Notes under the pieces: model-generated
The model's database searches: none
What the model was told of the DNA's origin: nothing
Seen by the model: the letters and a program-made list of their open reading frames with translations, nothing else
NCBI GenBank assembly: GCA_002877875.1
Contig: PNIE01000097.1
Coordinates: 1-9,793 of the forward strand
Reading direction: 5' to 3'
Length of the DNA stretch: 9,793 bases
From: Caldimicrobium thiodismutans
GTDB taxonomy: Bacteria; Desulfobacterota; Thermodesulfobacteria; Thermodesulfobacteriales; Thermodesulfobacteriaceae
Program-made: the position numbers and the translations under genes
Part shown: one piece after another, positions 1-7,033 of the stretch
How the letters are laid out: every line of letters begins with the position of its first letter
How positions within the stretch are numbered: the stretch's first letter is position 1

Positions 1-504
1 TCAGAGAGTTTAAAATTAAAGTGGGTAGAGGAGGAAAATTTGCATTTAACCATCCACTTTTTTGGAAATATCTCTGAAAAGCTTGTAGAAAAGATTTTAG
101 ACAAGGCTAAAGAGGTTTTTAAAGAAATTTCTCCTTTTACCCTTGAACTTACGGAAATCGGTTATTTTGCAAACCAAGGGAATCCTAAGGTCATCTGGAT
201 TGGAGTAAAAGATACCTCTCATGTTTTAGAAAGAATAAATCGGGCCCTAAAAGAGCTTCTTAAAAAACTAAAAATTGAGGCTCCAAGAGAGGAATTTCAT
301 CCTCATATCACTCTCTTAAGAGTAAAGAAGATCGAAAAAAAAGAGGCCTTTCAAAATTTTTGGGAAGCTATAAAAACTCAGGCAAAGGCTTATAAAGATC
401 TAAAATTTTCGGTGAAAGAAATAATTCTTTTCAAAAGTGAACTTACACCCAAAGGTCCCAAATACTCTCCTTTGGGAAAGATCCTATTAGGTGCCAAACC
501 ATGA
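1..504 (+). CDS. thpR: RNA 2',3'-cyclic phosphodiesterase ThpR (LigT family), 5' end outside the window
   Basis: Two-histidine (2H) phosphoesterase. The family hydrolyses 2',3'-cyclic phosphodiesters on RNA to 2'-phosphates and also shows RNA ligase activity in vitro; it is cytoplasmic. Both signature motifs are visible: HLT (nt 43-51, followed by IHFFGN) and HIT (nt 304-312, followed by LLR). The frame is open to base 1, and codons 1-13 read SESLKLKWVEEEN, which matches the conserved stretch just before the first histidine motif (typically KWVPPENLHLT). A TTG at 40 is therefore not the start; the real start lies roughly 20-25 codons upstream of the window. The visible 167 codons plus that missing piece give the usual family length near 190. 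The stop overlaps the next start (ATGA, 501-504), which suggests translational coupling. High confidence in family; the exact RNA substrate in vivo is unknown for the family. Confidence 0.9.
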   Translation, partial: SESLKLKWVEEENLHLTIHFFGNISEKLVEKILDKAKEVFKEISPFTLELTEIGYFANQGNPKVIWIGVKDTSHVLERINRALKELLKKLKIEAPREEFHPHITLLRVKKIEKKEAFQNFWEAIKTQAKAYKDLKFSVKEIILFKSELTPKGPKYSPLGKILLGAKP

Positions 505-995
505 AAAATTTACAGGAGAAGTTTTTAAAATTTTACAATACAACCATCAATTTGACTTATAATATAACTATTTTGATTTTAATTGTGGTTTTAGTCTTTA
601 TTCAAATAAGAATTTTTCTTGATCTAGGAAATCTTTTAATGGAGAAAACTGCAAGGCTTGGAGTAAAGGAGCTTGTTACTAGTGTGCTTACTCTCATTGT
701 TGTGCTTGAGCTAATTAGAGCCTTTGTAGAATATTTTGAGCATCACCGCATTAGAATTGAAATTCTACTTGAAGTTTTGATTGCCTTTGGTATTCGAGAA
801 TTTATGATCCTTATTTTTCAAGAAAAAATTCACGCCCAGGATGTACTATACTGGACCTTAGGGATTTTTGTATTAGTTTTAGGAAGAAGTCTCAGTATTT
901 TAATCAAACCAGGAATAACAAAAGTTTCTCAATTTAAAAGTTTAAAAGCTAATAGAAGAAGACTTAAAAGTTCCGACTCTTCGCCTTCACTATGA
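501..995 (+). CDS. PsiE-family integral membrane protein (phosphate-starvation-inducible E family)
   Basis: A 164-residue membrane protein with four predicted transmembrane segments near residues 21-42, 59-78, 85-107 and 115-135, and a basic C-terminal tail (KSLKANRRRLK). The pattern resembles the PsiE family: hydrophobic helix 2 ending in VEYFEHHRIRIEILLE, then a third helix with IREFMILIF. PsiE in E. coli is induced by phosphate starvation, but its molecular function is not known, and many homologues in other phyla have no link to phosphate. No Pho-box-like site can be judged here because the promoter lies outside the window. It overlaps both neighbours by 4 bp (ATGA at 501 and at 992), so it is very likely co-translated with thpR and the binding-protein gene. 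Family assignment comes from the recalled pattern; function remains open. Confidence 0.75.
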   Translation: MKNLQEKFLKFYNTTINLTYNITILILIVVLVFIQIRIFLDLGNLLMEKTARLGVKELVTSVLTLIVVLELIRAFVEYFEHHRIRIEILLEVLIAFGIREFMILIFQEKIHAQDVLYWTLGIFVLVLGRSLSILIKPGITKVSQFKSLKANRRRLKSSDSSPSL

Positions 996-2632
996 AATTG
1001 AAGACGATATCAATCCTTTTTATTCTTTTTGCCTTTTCTTTTTTTTACTTCTTTTTTAGTTTTTCACCAAAACTTTTTTCTAAAGTTTCACCCTTATGTC
1101 CTGAGGAAGGGGACTTACTTGTCATAGGTAGTATTGCTGATGCAAGTATTCTTGTTCCTATGCTTGCTACCGATGCTATGAGTCATATTGTAGCTGAGAA
1201 AATTTTTAGAGGCATTGTTAAGTATGCACCTGATATGACTATTGTGGGGGATCTTGCAGAAAAATTTGAGATTTCTCCTGATAAAAAAACTATAACCTTT
1301 TACTTAAAGAAAGGTGTTAAATGGGAAGATGGAGCAGAGGTTACTGCTTATGATGTGGAATTTGGCTTTAATCTTATAAGAGATCCTCGTATTCCTTCTG
1401 CCTATGCTAGTGATTTCCTTGAGGTTGAAAAATTTAAGGTGCTTGATCCATATACCTTTCAGGTGACCTATAAAAGACCTTTTGCCCTTGCCCTACCTTC
1501 CTGGGGAAATCTTGTGGTTCTTCCTAAGCATTTACTAAAAGACAAAGATCTTAAGTATCTTCAGAGCGTCTTTGGAAGAAAACCCTTAGGGAATGGTCCC
1601 TTCAAATTTTACTCTTGGGAGCCTCAGAGCCAGATTAAATTGATTTATAATCCCTTTTATTCAGAAGGAAGAGCCTGTTTAGATGGCTTAGTTTTTAGAG
1701 TAATCCCAGATCCTTCAACCCTCTTTATGGAACTTAGAGGTGGGGGAGTAGATTGGATTAGTCTTACCCCCCTTCAATATTTAAAACTTGAAAGGGAAGA
1801 ACCCCTGAAAAAGGATTTTCAGATATATCGTTATCTTGCCTTTTCTTATACCTATGTAGGATATAATTTACGAGATCCTCTTTTTAAGGATAAGAGGGTT
1901 AGAAAGGCCCTTTGTTATGCTATTAATAAAGAAAAAATTGTTAAAGGGGCTCTTCTTGGTCAAGGGGTTCCTGCTTATGGACCATATAAGCCTGATGCCT
2001 GGTTTTATAATCCAGCTATAGAGAAAAGCTGTCCCTACAACCCTAAAGAGGCCCTAAAACTTCTTGAAGAGGCAGGTTTTAAGAGGGGAAAGGATGGCCT
2101 TCTTTACAAAGATGGAAGGCCCTTTGAATTTGCCCTTCTTACTAACCAGGGTAATCTTCCCAGGCTATTGGCTGCTCAAATAATAAAACAGGATCTTTCC
2201 AAGCTTGGCATAAAGGTTAATATAAGGGTTATGGAGTGGACAACTCTAATTCACCAATTTATTGATAAAAGGCGCTTTCAAGCTGTAATTCTTGGTTGGA
2301 CAACAGGACCTGATCCTGATCTTTACGATATTTTTCACTCTTCCAAAGTGGAATCTCCCGGGCTAAATTTTGTAGGTTATAAGAATAAAGAAGTAGATCG
2401 CCTTCTTGAAGAGGGAAGATATACTCTTGATAAAGAAAAAAGAAAGGAGATTTATTATAGATTGCAGGAAATACTTGCTGAGGATCAACCCTATACTTTT
2501 CTTTATATTCCCATGAGCCTTGAAGCTATTCATAAGCGTTTCCATGGAATAAAGCCTGCACCTATAGGAATTTCTTATAATATAGAAAGATGGTGGGTGC
2601 CCAAAAATGACCAAAAGTACTTAGTACCATAA
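992..2632 (+). CDS. ABC transporter substrate-binding protein, family 5 (peptide/oligopeptide type)
   Basis: A 546-residue extracytoplasmic solute-binding protein of the SBP_bac_5 (DppA/OppA) family, which captures peptides or other ligands for an ABC importer. Residues 5-26 form a very hydrophobic, Phe-rich signal or anchor segment. Cys36 sits in SPLC, which is a poor lipobox, so a signal peptide or N-terminal anchor is more likely than a lipoprotein. Family landmarks: IFRGIVKYAPDM (79-90), a region with VKWEDGAEVTAYDVEF, the RVRKALCYAINKEKIV segment, and GWTTGPDPDLYDIFHSS near the C-terminal third. Length is normal. The start overlaps the psiE-like stop by 4 bp and has no clear Shine-Dalgarno sequence, which points to translational coupling. 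No permease or ATPase gene is in the window, so partner and ligand are unknown; peptide specificity is only the family default. Confidence 0.88.
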   Translation: MKLKTISILFILFAFSFFYFFFSFSPKLFSKVSPLCPEEGDLLVIGSIADASILVPMLATDAMSHIVAEKIFRGIVKYAPDMTIVGDLAEKFEISPDKKTITFYLKKGVKWEDGAEVTAYDVEFGFNLIRDPRIPSAYASDFLEVEKFKVLDPYTFQVTYKRPFALALPSWGNLVVLPKHLLKDKDLKYLQSVFGRKPLGNGPFKFYSWEPQSQIKLIYNPFYSEGRACLDGLVFRVIPDPSTLFMELRGGGVDWISLTPLQYLKLEREEPLKKDFQIYRYLAFSYTYVGYNLRDPLFKDKRVRKALCYAINKEKIVKGALLGQGVPAYGPYKPDAWFYNPAIEKSCPYNPKEALKLLEEAGFKRGKDGLLYKDGRPFEFALLTNQGNLPRLLAAQIIKQDLSKLGIKVNIRVMEWTTLIHQFIDKRRFQAVILGWTTGPDPDLYDIFHSSKVESPGLNFVGYKNKEVDRLLEEGRYTLDKEKRKEIYYRLQEILAEDQPYTFLYIPMSLEAIHKRFHGIKPAPIGISYNIERWWVPKNDQKYLVP

Positions 2633-2643
2633 GGGGGATCAAA

Positions 2644-3687
2644 ATGGGAGAAAACATTGTCTTTTTTGAGGCAAAAGACTGGGAAAAAGAATTCTTTATT
2701 AAGCATTTAAAAGAGAGAATTTTAAAGGAATATCCAGACCTTCAAATTTCTTTTAATACTGTTCCGTTAAATAAAGATACAGCCAGTAATTTTAAGGACA
2801 CAGGTATAGCAGTTATTTATGTAAATTCTCTAATTGATGAGGAGACGCTAGAACATTTACCTCTTCTTAAATTAATTATCACTCGTTCAACAGGGATGGA
2901 TCACATTGATCTTCTATCCTGTAAGAAAAGAAATATTTTTGTTACTAATGTTCCTCTTTATGCCTCAATTACGGTAGCAGAACATACCTTTGCCTTAATC
3001 TTTGCTTTGGCAAGGAAACTTAGAAGGAACTTTGAAAAAATTCAGCAACTTGACTTTAGTAGAGAAGGTCTTATGGGTATGGATCTCTTTGGGAAAACAC
3101 TGGGAGTTATAGGGACTGGAAACATTGGAAGCCATCTTTGTAGACTGGGCTTTGGTATTGGGATGAAGATTCTTGCCTTTGACCTTGAACCTTCAAGGGA
3201 ACTTGAGGAGAAATACAAAGTTCAATATGTATCTCTTGATACTCTTTTGAGAGAATCAGATGTTATCACGGTTATGGTGCCCTACTATTCAAAAACTCAT
3301 CATTTGATAAATCTTGAGAATATTAAATTGGTAAAAGAAAAGGCTATGTTAATTAATACTGCAAGAGGGCCTGTAGTTGATACTGAAGCTCTTCTTTGGG
3401 CTCTTCAGAATGGAAGACTTCAGGGTGGCATTGCCTTAGATGTCTTTGAGGGAGAAAAGCTTCTGCTTGAAGAATCCTATTTAAAAGATAGTGAAATTCC
3501 TTCCCGTATTATGAAAAAGGCCCTTATGACCTTACATTTGCTTAAATATTCCAATGTGATTTTTACTCCCCACATTGCCTATTATACAGAGGAGGCTATG
3601 AAAAGACTTATGGATTATATTATCGAAGAACTTAAATACTACCTTAAATATGGAGTTAGTAAGGCTGAATTTGAAGGATTTTTTTAA
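2644..3687 (+). CDS. D-2-hydroxyacid dehydrogenase (D-lactate dehydrogenase-like), NAD-dependent
   Basis: A 347-residue cytoplasmic enzyme predicted to interconvert a 2-keto acid and a D-2-hydroxy acid with NAD(H). The Rossmann motif GTGNIG is at 157-162, with Asp180 at the end of strand 2, the usual mark of NAD rather than NADP preference. The catalytic triad is visible by alignment to D-LDH: Arg241 (INTARGPVVD), Glu271 (ALDVFEGE) and His310 (FTPHIAYYT). The N-terminal substrate domain contains RSTGMDHIDL (81-90). The start is supported by a strong ribosome binding site, AAGGGGG at 2631-2637, which overlaps the upstream stop codon and lies 6 nt before ATG. Likely the last gene of the thpR run, 11 nt after the binding-protein gene. 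D-lactate is the closest match by motif, but other D-2-hydroxyacids are possible. Its last 32 bp overlap the opposite-strand waaF end. Confidence 0.9.
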   Translation: MGENIVFFEAKDWEKEFFIKHLKERILKEYPDLQISFNTVPLNKDTASNFKDTGIAVIYVNSLIDEETLEHLPLLKLIITRSTGMDHIDLLSCKKRNIFVTNVPLYASITVAEHTFALIFALARKLRRNFEKIQQLDFSREGLMGMDLFGKTLGVIGTGNIGSHLCRLGFGIGMKILAFDLEPSRELEEKYKVQYVSLDTLLRESDVITVMVPYYSKTHHLINLENIKLVKEKAMLINTARGPVVDTEALLWALQNGRLQGGIALDVFEGEKLLLEESYLKDSEIPSRIMKKALMTLHLLKYSNVIFTPHIAYYTEEAMKRLMDYIIEELKYYLKYGVSKAEFEGFF

Positions 3688-4633
3688 AAACTTCATAAAC
3701 TCTTTGAGGAGTTATTTCTTTAAGACATCTGTAATTTCCCTTAGGACAGGTTCTTTCAAAGCAGGGGGAACAGGGAAGGTCTTCCTTTAAAACGATAGCT
3801 TTTGGATTTAGGGGGCCTGTATATTCTGGATCTGTTGATCCAAAAATGGCAATTTGGGAAATCCTTAAAGCAGCTCCAAGGTGCATAAGCCCTGAATCAT
3901 TAGAGATTAAAAGCGTAGAAAGCTTGAAGAGGCCTGCAAGAAGAGTTATCTCAGTCTTTCCGCAGAGATTGTATGTATTTTTTAGACCTTCACTTAGGAG
4001 TTTTCCCTCCTCAGCTTCATTTTCTCCACCTACAACAAGCAGGGTATAGCCCTCTCTCGAAAGTTTTTCTAAAAGCTCTCTAAAGTAAGAAATAGGCCAT
4101 TTTTTGGCTGGTCCATAAGCAGCTCCTGGAGCTATAAGAATTATAGGCCTTGAAAGATCAATTTTTAGTTCTTTAAGAAAATTTTTAGCCTTCTCTACTT
4201 TTTCTTCAGAGAGATAAAGGACAAGGTCTCTTCTTTTGATAGGTATCTTAAGAGCTTCAAGAAGATAGAGATACTTATCTCTTTGATGTAACTTCTCTTT
4301 AGGAGGTTTTATCTTCTTAGTTAAAAGAAAACCTCTTAAATCAGTAGTATAACCTATGCGCTCACTTATTCCTGCTCTAAAGAAAAGAAAAGCTGAAGAA
4401 AAAGAATTCGTAAGAAGAAGACCCTTTTCCCTTTTAAAGGGCTTTAAGAGTTCCAGATTTCTTTTATTATCTTTTGGATAGTAGGGTAAAATTTTTACTT
4501 TTGGAAAATCTTCAAAGAGTTTAATAAAACTCTCCTTACCAAAGAGTATTATCTCCTCAAGATCCTTCAGGTTATCATAAACTGGGGTTGCCATAAGGGC
4601 ATCTCCAAGCCAGTTGGGAATTCTAAGGAGCAT
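3656..4633 (-). CDS. waaF: ADP-heptose:LPS heptosyltransferase II (glycosyltransferase family 9)
   Basis: A 325-residue cytoplasmic, membrane-associated glycosyltransferase that adds heptose from ADP-heptose to the LPS inner core. The N-terminus has the GT9 start IPNWLGDALMATPV with the presumed catalytic Asp11. The nucleotide-sugar side shows APGAAYGPAKKWP (168-180), VVGGENE (200-206), NDSGLMH (245-251) and FGSTDPEYTGP (264-274). Four cysteines (288, 291, 296, 303) lie in the C-terminal segment typical of WaaF-like enzymes, which favours heptosyltransferase II over WaaC. It begins 11 bp inside the end of truD, with a GAGG ribosome binding site in the truD tail, so it is the third gene of the yebC-truD-waaF run. 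Its presence implies a heptose-containing LPS, hence an outer membrane. Assignment is firm for GT9; WaaF is the best subfamily match. Confidence 0.9.
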   Translation of the reverse strand: MLLRIPNWLGDALMATPVYDNLKDLEEIILFGKESFIKLFEDFPKVKILPYYPKDNKRNLELLKPFKREKGLLLTNSFSSAFLFFRAGISERIGYTTDLRGFLLTKKIKPPKEKLHQRDKYLYLLEALKIPIKRRDLVLYLSEEKVEKAKNFLKELKIDLSRPIILIAPGAAYGPAKKWPISYFRELLEKLSREGYTLLVVGGENEAEEGKLLSEGLKNTYNLCGKTEITLLAGLFKLSTLLISNDSGLMHLGAALRISQIAIFGSTDPEYTGPLNPKAIVLKEDLPCSPCFERTCPKGNYRCLKEITPQRVYEVFKKILQIQPY

Positions 4634-5786
4634 AAAAGATCCTCTTTAAAACCAAGGTAGCATAACTTCCTTTTTCTAGAAAAAAGGTTAGTTTATAAGT
4701 TTTTTCTGAGAGTCTTACACAGCTTAGGTTTTGTGGAAAAACAATAGCAGGCCTAGGATAAGTCTTAAAGATTAGGCCCTTTATAAAACTTCTAAGTTCC
4801 TTTAGGTCCTGAAAGCCCTCTCGATTTAAAACCTTAAGATAAAGACTCTTTAGCGGTATTTTCTCGGTATCCTCAAGATTAAGTTTAGGCGAGGGGAAGG
4901 GTATCTTGAGGTTCTTCAAAAGATTTAGCTTTTCCTCAGAGAGCTTTCTATAAAAATAAAATTCCCCAAGAAAAAAGGGGATGGAAAATTCCCCTACCTC
5001 TAAATATTTAAGAATTTCCTTTAGAACTTCGTTCCAAAGATAGCTTTGATATACATTTCCTAAATAAAAAAGATATTCCTGATCTACAAGGTGCAAGGCC
5101 CTTTTGAAGGTTCTTTTTGAAGGTTTATGTTGTGAGAGAAATTTTAGAAGTTCCTTTTCCCACTTGAGTCTTGCATATTTTAGACAATTTTCCCATTTAC
5201 GCCAATTTTTTCTTAGACAATTCCTTAATTTTTTAGAATAGGTTATTTCATCTGGGCTACTCTCTGCTAGGATCAAAAAGAGAGCCTCTTCATAATTTCC
5301 TTGAATAATTTCTTTAGCAGCAAATTTGAGATGGTTACCTACAGAGGAAAAGCGTTGCTCGTCAAAATAATTAGGAATTCCAAAATTTTTAATAGATTCC
5401 AGTTCATAAAGGATTTTATCCTCTGGGATATCTACATCATATACCTTGATTTCAAAGTTATTTCCCAAAAGATGCTCTTTAGATAAAGGTTTATTAACCT
5501 TTCCCAAATAGACAAGTTCAAAATTTGAGCTCTTTAAATCTCTCTTGGGACCATCTTTGATGGTTATGTACTGAAAGGCAACAGCCTTTTTATCCTTAAG
5601 ACCTCCATAACCAAAATATTTAAGGGGTAGTTTTAAGGTTTTGGCAATCTGGCCAAGGGCTTCCCAAGTGGTAAGATTTTCTTTTTTCAATAGATAGAGA
5701 GAATATTCACCTTTCTCTTGGGGATAAAGATTAATAACCTCTGAGACTATGAAATCTTCAGGATGAACTTTGTATTTAAAGGTCAC
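4623..5786 (-). CDS. truD: tRNA pseudouridine(13) synthase TruD
   Basis: Converts uridine 13 of certain tRNAs (tRNA-Glu in E. coli) to pseudouridine; cytoplasmic. The family signature is clear: GYGGLKDKKAVAFQ (59-72) holds the presumed nucleophile Asp65, and NYFDEQRFSS (139-148) matches the conserved NYFGxQRFG motif, with Asp in place of Gly. A segment with YLGNVYQSYLWNEVL and the late PRPAIVFPQ are also TruD-like. At 387 residues the length is usual. The start is GTG at 5786, 3 nt after the yebC stop, without a strong Shine-Dalgarno sequence, so expression probably depends on coupling to yebC. The protein begins directly with FKYKVHPEDFIVSE, which matches the usual N-terminal KxxPEDFxVxE region and supports this start. 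The gene ends with TAG, which shows that TAG is a working stop codon in this genome. Confidence 0.92.
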   Translation of the reverse strand: MTFKYKVHPEDFIVSEVINLYPQEKGEYSLYLLKKENLTTWEALGQIAKTLKLPLKYFGYGGLKDKKAVAFQYITIKDGPKRDLKSSNFELVYLGKVNKPLSKEHLLGNNFEIKVYDVDIPEDKILYELESIKNFGIPNYFDEQRFSSVGNHLKFAAKEIIQGNYEEALFLILAESSPDEITYSKKLRNCLRKNWRKWENCLKYARLKWEKELLKFLSQHKPSKRTFKRALHLVDQEYLFYLGNVYQSYLWNEVLKEILKYLEVGEFSIPFFLGEFYFYRKLSEEKLNLLKNLKIPFPSPKLNLEDTEKIPLKSLYLKVLNREGFQDLKELRSFIKGLIFKTYPRPAIVFPQNLSCVRLSEKTYKLTFFLEKGSYATLVLKRIFYAP

Positions 5787-5789
5787 AAA

Positions 5790-6539
5790 TTAGCGGCTAA
5801 GGTTATCCATAATCTTTTCAGGAATATCAAAATTGGCAAAGACCTGCTGGACATCGTCATGATCTTCAAGGGCTTCCATAAGCTTTAAGAGAGTTTGCGC
5901 TGTGCCCTCCTCAGTAACAGGAACAAGACTTTTAGGTACCATAGTTACCTTGGCAGAAAGGATTTCAATTCCTGTTTCTTCAAGAGCTTTTTTAATCTTT
6001 TCAAAATCAGAAGGTGTGGTAATAATTTCTACTTCACTTTCGTATTCTTTGGTATCTTCAGCTCCAAGTTCAATGGCTATCTCAAAGGCTCTCTCTTCAA
6101 ATTTTTTGGGAACAACTATTAACCCTTTTTGTTCAAAAATCCAGGAAACTGCTCCTGGCTCAGCAAGGCTTCCACCATGTTTACTAAAAAGATGTCTTAA
6201 TTCTGATACTGTTCTTTTGCGATTGTCTGTTATCGCCTGAATGAGAATGGCAACCCCTCCAGGGCCATAACCTTCAAAGGTGGCTTCTTCATAATTAGTT
6301 CCCTCTTCGAGACCAAGGGCTTTTTTAATAGCTCTTTCAATGTTTTCCTTGGGCATATTGGCAGCTCTTGCTGCCTGAATAGCTGCTCTCAGACGGGGGT
6401 TTAGCTCAGGATCTCCACCACCTCCTTGTTTGACTGCAATAATAATTTCACGGATAAGTTTGGTAAAAATTTGCCCTCTCTTAGCATCTTGAGCAGCCTT
6501 TTTTCTCTTAATTTGGGCCCAATGGGAATGTCCAGCCAT
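5790..6539 (-). CDS. yebC: YebC/PmpR family regulatory protein
   Basis: A 249-residue member of the YebC/PmpR (TACO1) family. Members have been described as DNA-binding transcription regulators and, more recently, as factors that help ribosomes through difficult (for example proline-rich) sequences; which applies here cannot be told. I chose the ATG at 6539 because family members start with MAGHSKW-type sequence (here MAGHSHWAQIKRKKAAQD). The reading frame stays open for 27 more codons to 6620, but that extension is low-complexity and unlike the family. Other landmarks: NPRLRAAIQAARAANMPKEN (47-66), YEGYGPGG-like FEGYGPGGVAI (88-98), EPGAVSWIFEQKG (127-139) and LEDHDDVQQVFANFDIP (224-240). 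First gene of the minus-strand run, 3 nt before truD. Length and motifs are entirely normal. Confidence 0.95.
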   Translation of the reverse strand: MAGHSHWAQIKRKKAAQDAKRGQIFTKLIREIIIAVKQGGGGDPELNPRLRAAIQAARAANMPKENIERAIKKALGLEEGTNYEEATFEGYGPGGVAILIQAITDNRKRTVSELRHLFSKHGGSLAEPGAVSWIFEQKGLIVVPKKFEERAFEIAIELGAEDTKEYESEVEIITTPSDFEKIKKALEETGIEILSAKVTMVPKSLVPVTEEGTAQTLLKLMEALEDHDDVQQVFANFDIPEKIMDNLSR

Positions 6540-6554
6540 CCCAAATCCCACCCC
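6540..6554 (-). promoter_or_regulatory. Ribosome binding site that supports the internal yebC start
   Basis: Read on the minus strand, GGGGTGGG (6554-6547) lies 7 nt before the ATG at 6539. It is G-rich and purine-dominated rather than a perfect Shine-Dalgarno match. Together with the family N-terminus it supports 6539 over the in-frame ATG at 6620, which would place this site inside the coding region. Confidence 0.55.
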
Positions 6555-6626
6555 TTTTTTTAACCCTAAATATAGCCAAAATTTTTCTTCTTTCAACCCA
6601 AGATTAAAGTATTTTTTCAAATTTTA

Positions 6627-6656
6627 AAAATAGATTTTTCTCTGGCAAATTTTCAA
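6627..6656 (-). promoter_or_regulatory. Possible sigma-70-type promoter for yebC-truD-waaF
   Basis: On the minus strand TTGAAA (6656-6651) is followed after 18 nt by TATTTT (6632-6627), which gives 4-5 of 6 matches to each consensus box. Transcription would begin near 6620, about 80 nt before the chosen yebC start and at or inside the rejected N-terminal extension. The region is so AT-rich that weak boxes arise easily, so this is tentative. Confidence 0.3.
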
Positions 6657-6764
6657 AAATGTACCTAAGTTCTAATTTCAGATTAAATTTTTAAGACTTT
6701 CTTAGGATTTTTATTCTTAAATTAAAAAAATTTTTTCATTTCAATTAATTAGAGAAAATCCGAT

Positions 6765-6793
6765 TTGACCTAAAAAGATCTAAAATTAATAAT
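6765..6793 (+). promoter_or_regulatory. Sigma-70-type promoter of the cytochrome pseudogene unit
   Basis: TTGACC (6765-6770, 5 of 6 to TTGACA) and AATAAT (6788-6793, 5 of 6 to TATAAT) are separated by exactly 17 nt. Predicted transcription start is near 6800, about 30 nt before the small gene's ATG at 6829. It is the best-matched two-box promoter in the window and shows no sign of decay, although the genes it serves are broken. Confidence 0.6.
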
Positions 6794-6828
6794 GAAATTA
6801 AAAAAGATACTTTAGGGAGAGCGTACGT

Positions 6829-6994
6829 ATGAAGAAATTTTTATCACTTTTTTTTAGGTATGTTTTTTGTTTGTTCTATTTTAGGGCCCTCGATGGCTTT
6901 TAGTGAGGAGAAGAAAGAGACCACTTCAAATGTCACAAACCAGGAGACCCCTAAGCAAGAGAAGAAAAAAGAGAAAAAAGAAGTTGGATGTTAA
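6829..6994 (+). pseudogene. Small secreted Lys/Glu-rich protein, frameshifted in a T run
   Basis: A good ribosome binding site (AGGGAG, 6814-6819) precedes ATG at 6829. The frame codes for MKKFLSLFF and then runs through a T8 tract (6848-6855) into double stops within 20-odd codons. If the tract had seven T, the sequence would continue as LGMFFVCSILGPSMAFSEEK (a convincing Sec signal peptide ending near SMA), then a charged tail with EKKKEKKEVGC and TAA at 6992-6994, about 54 residues. The change in frame exactly inside a homopolymer, with a signal peptide joining on both sides, is strong evidence for a +1 T insertion. I do not recognise the mature peptide; it is nearly all Lys, Glu, Thr and Gln with a C-terminal Cys. 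It lies 39 nt before the cytochrome pseudogene in the same orientation. Transcriptional slippage on the T8 tract could restore some product. A start at the internal ATG 6860 would lose the basic N-terminus of the signal. Confidence 0.6.
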
Positions 6995-7033
6995 AGATAT
7001 CTTCTAAACTATTATATAAAATTGGAGGGGAGT

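Larger units (their letters stand above)
6540..6828. other. AT-rich divergent intergenic region
   Basis: A 289-bp stretch between the yebC start and the broken small gene, very AT-rich, with no credible coding frame of its own. It carries the putative divergent promoters and several short A/T runs (for example a run of seven A followed by six T at 6724-6736). The hexamer CCTAAG/CCTAAA or its complement occurs at 6664, 6701, 6769 and 6811. No RNA gene, repeat array or insertion element is visible. Confidence 0.6.

Noticed and set aside
40..42. TTG at 40 as the start of thpR
   Set aside because: The 13 codons before it are open and match the conserved family sequence leading into the first HxT motif, so the coding region runs in from outside the window.
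2363..2614. Minus-strand reading frame opposite the binding-protein gene
   Set aside because: It is contained in a well-matched SBP_bac_5 C-terminal region and has no recognisable motif or ribosome binding site context.
5895..6240. Two plus-strand reading frames opposite yebC
   Set aside because: They lie entirely within the strongly conserved yebC coding sequence on the other strand, and their translations show no recognisable domain; they are antisense shadows.
6540..6620. N-terminal 27-codon extension of yebC
   Set aside because: The family starts at MAGHS(K/H)W, the extension is low-complexity AT-rich sequence, and a plausible ribosome binding site lies inside it directly before the internal ATG.
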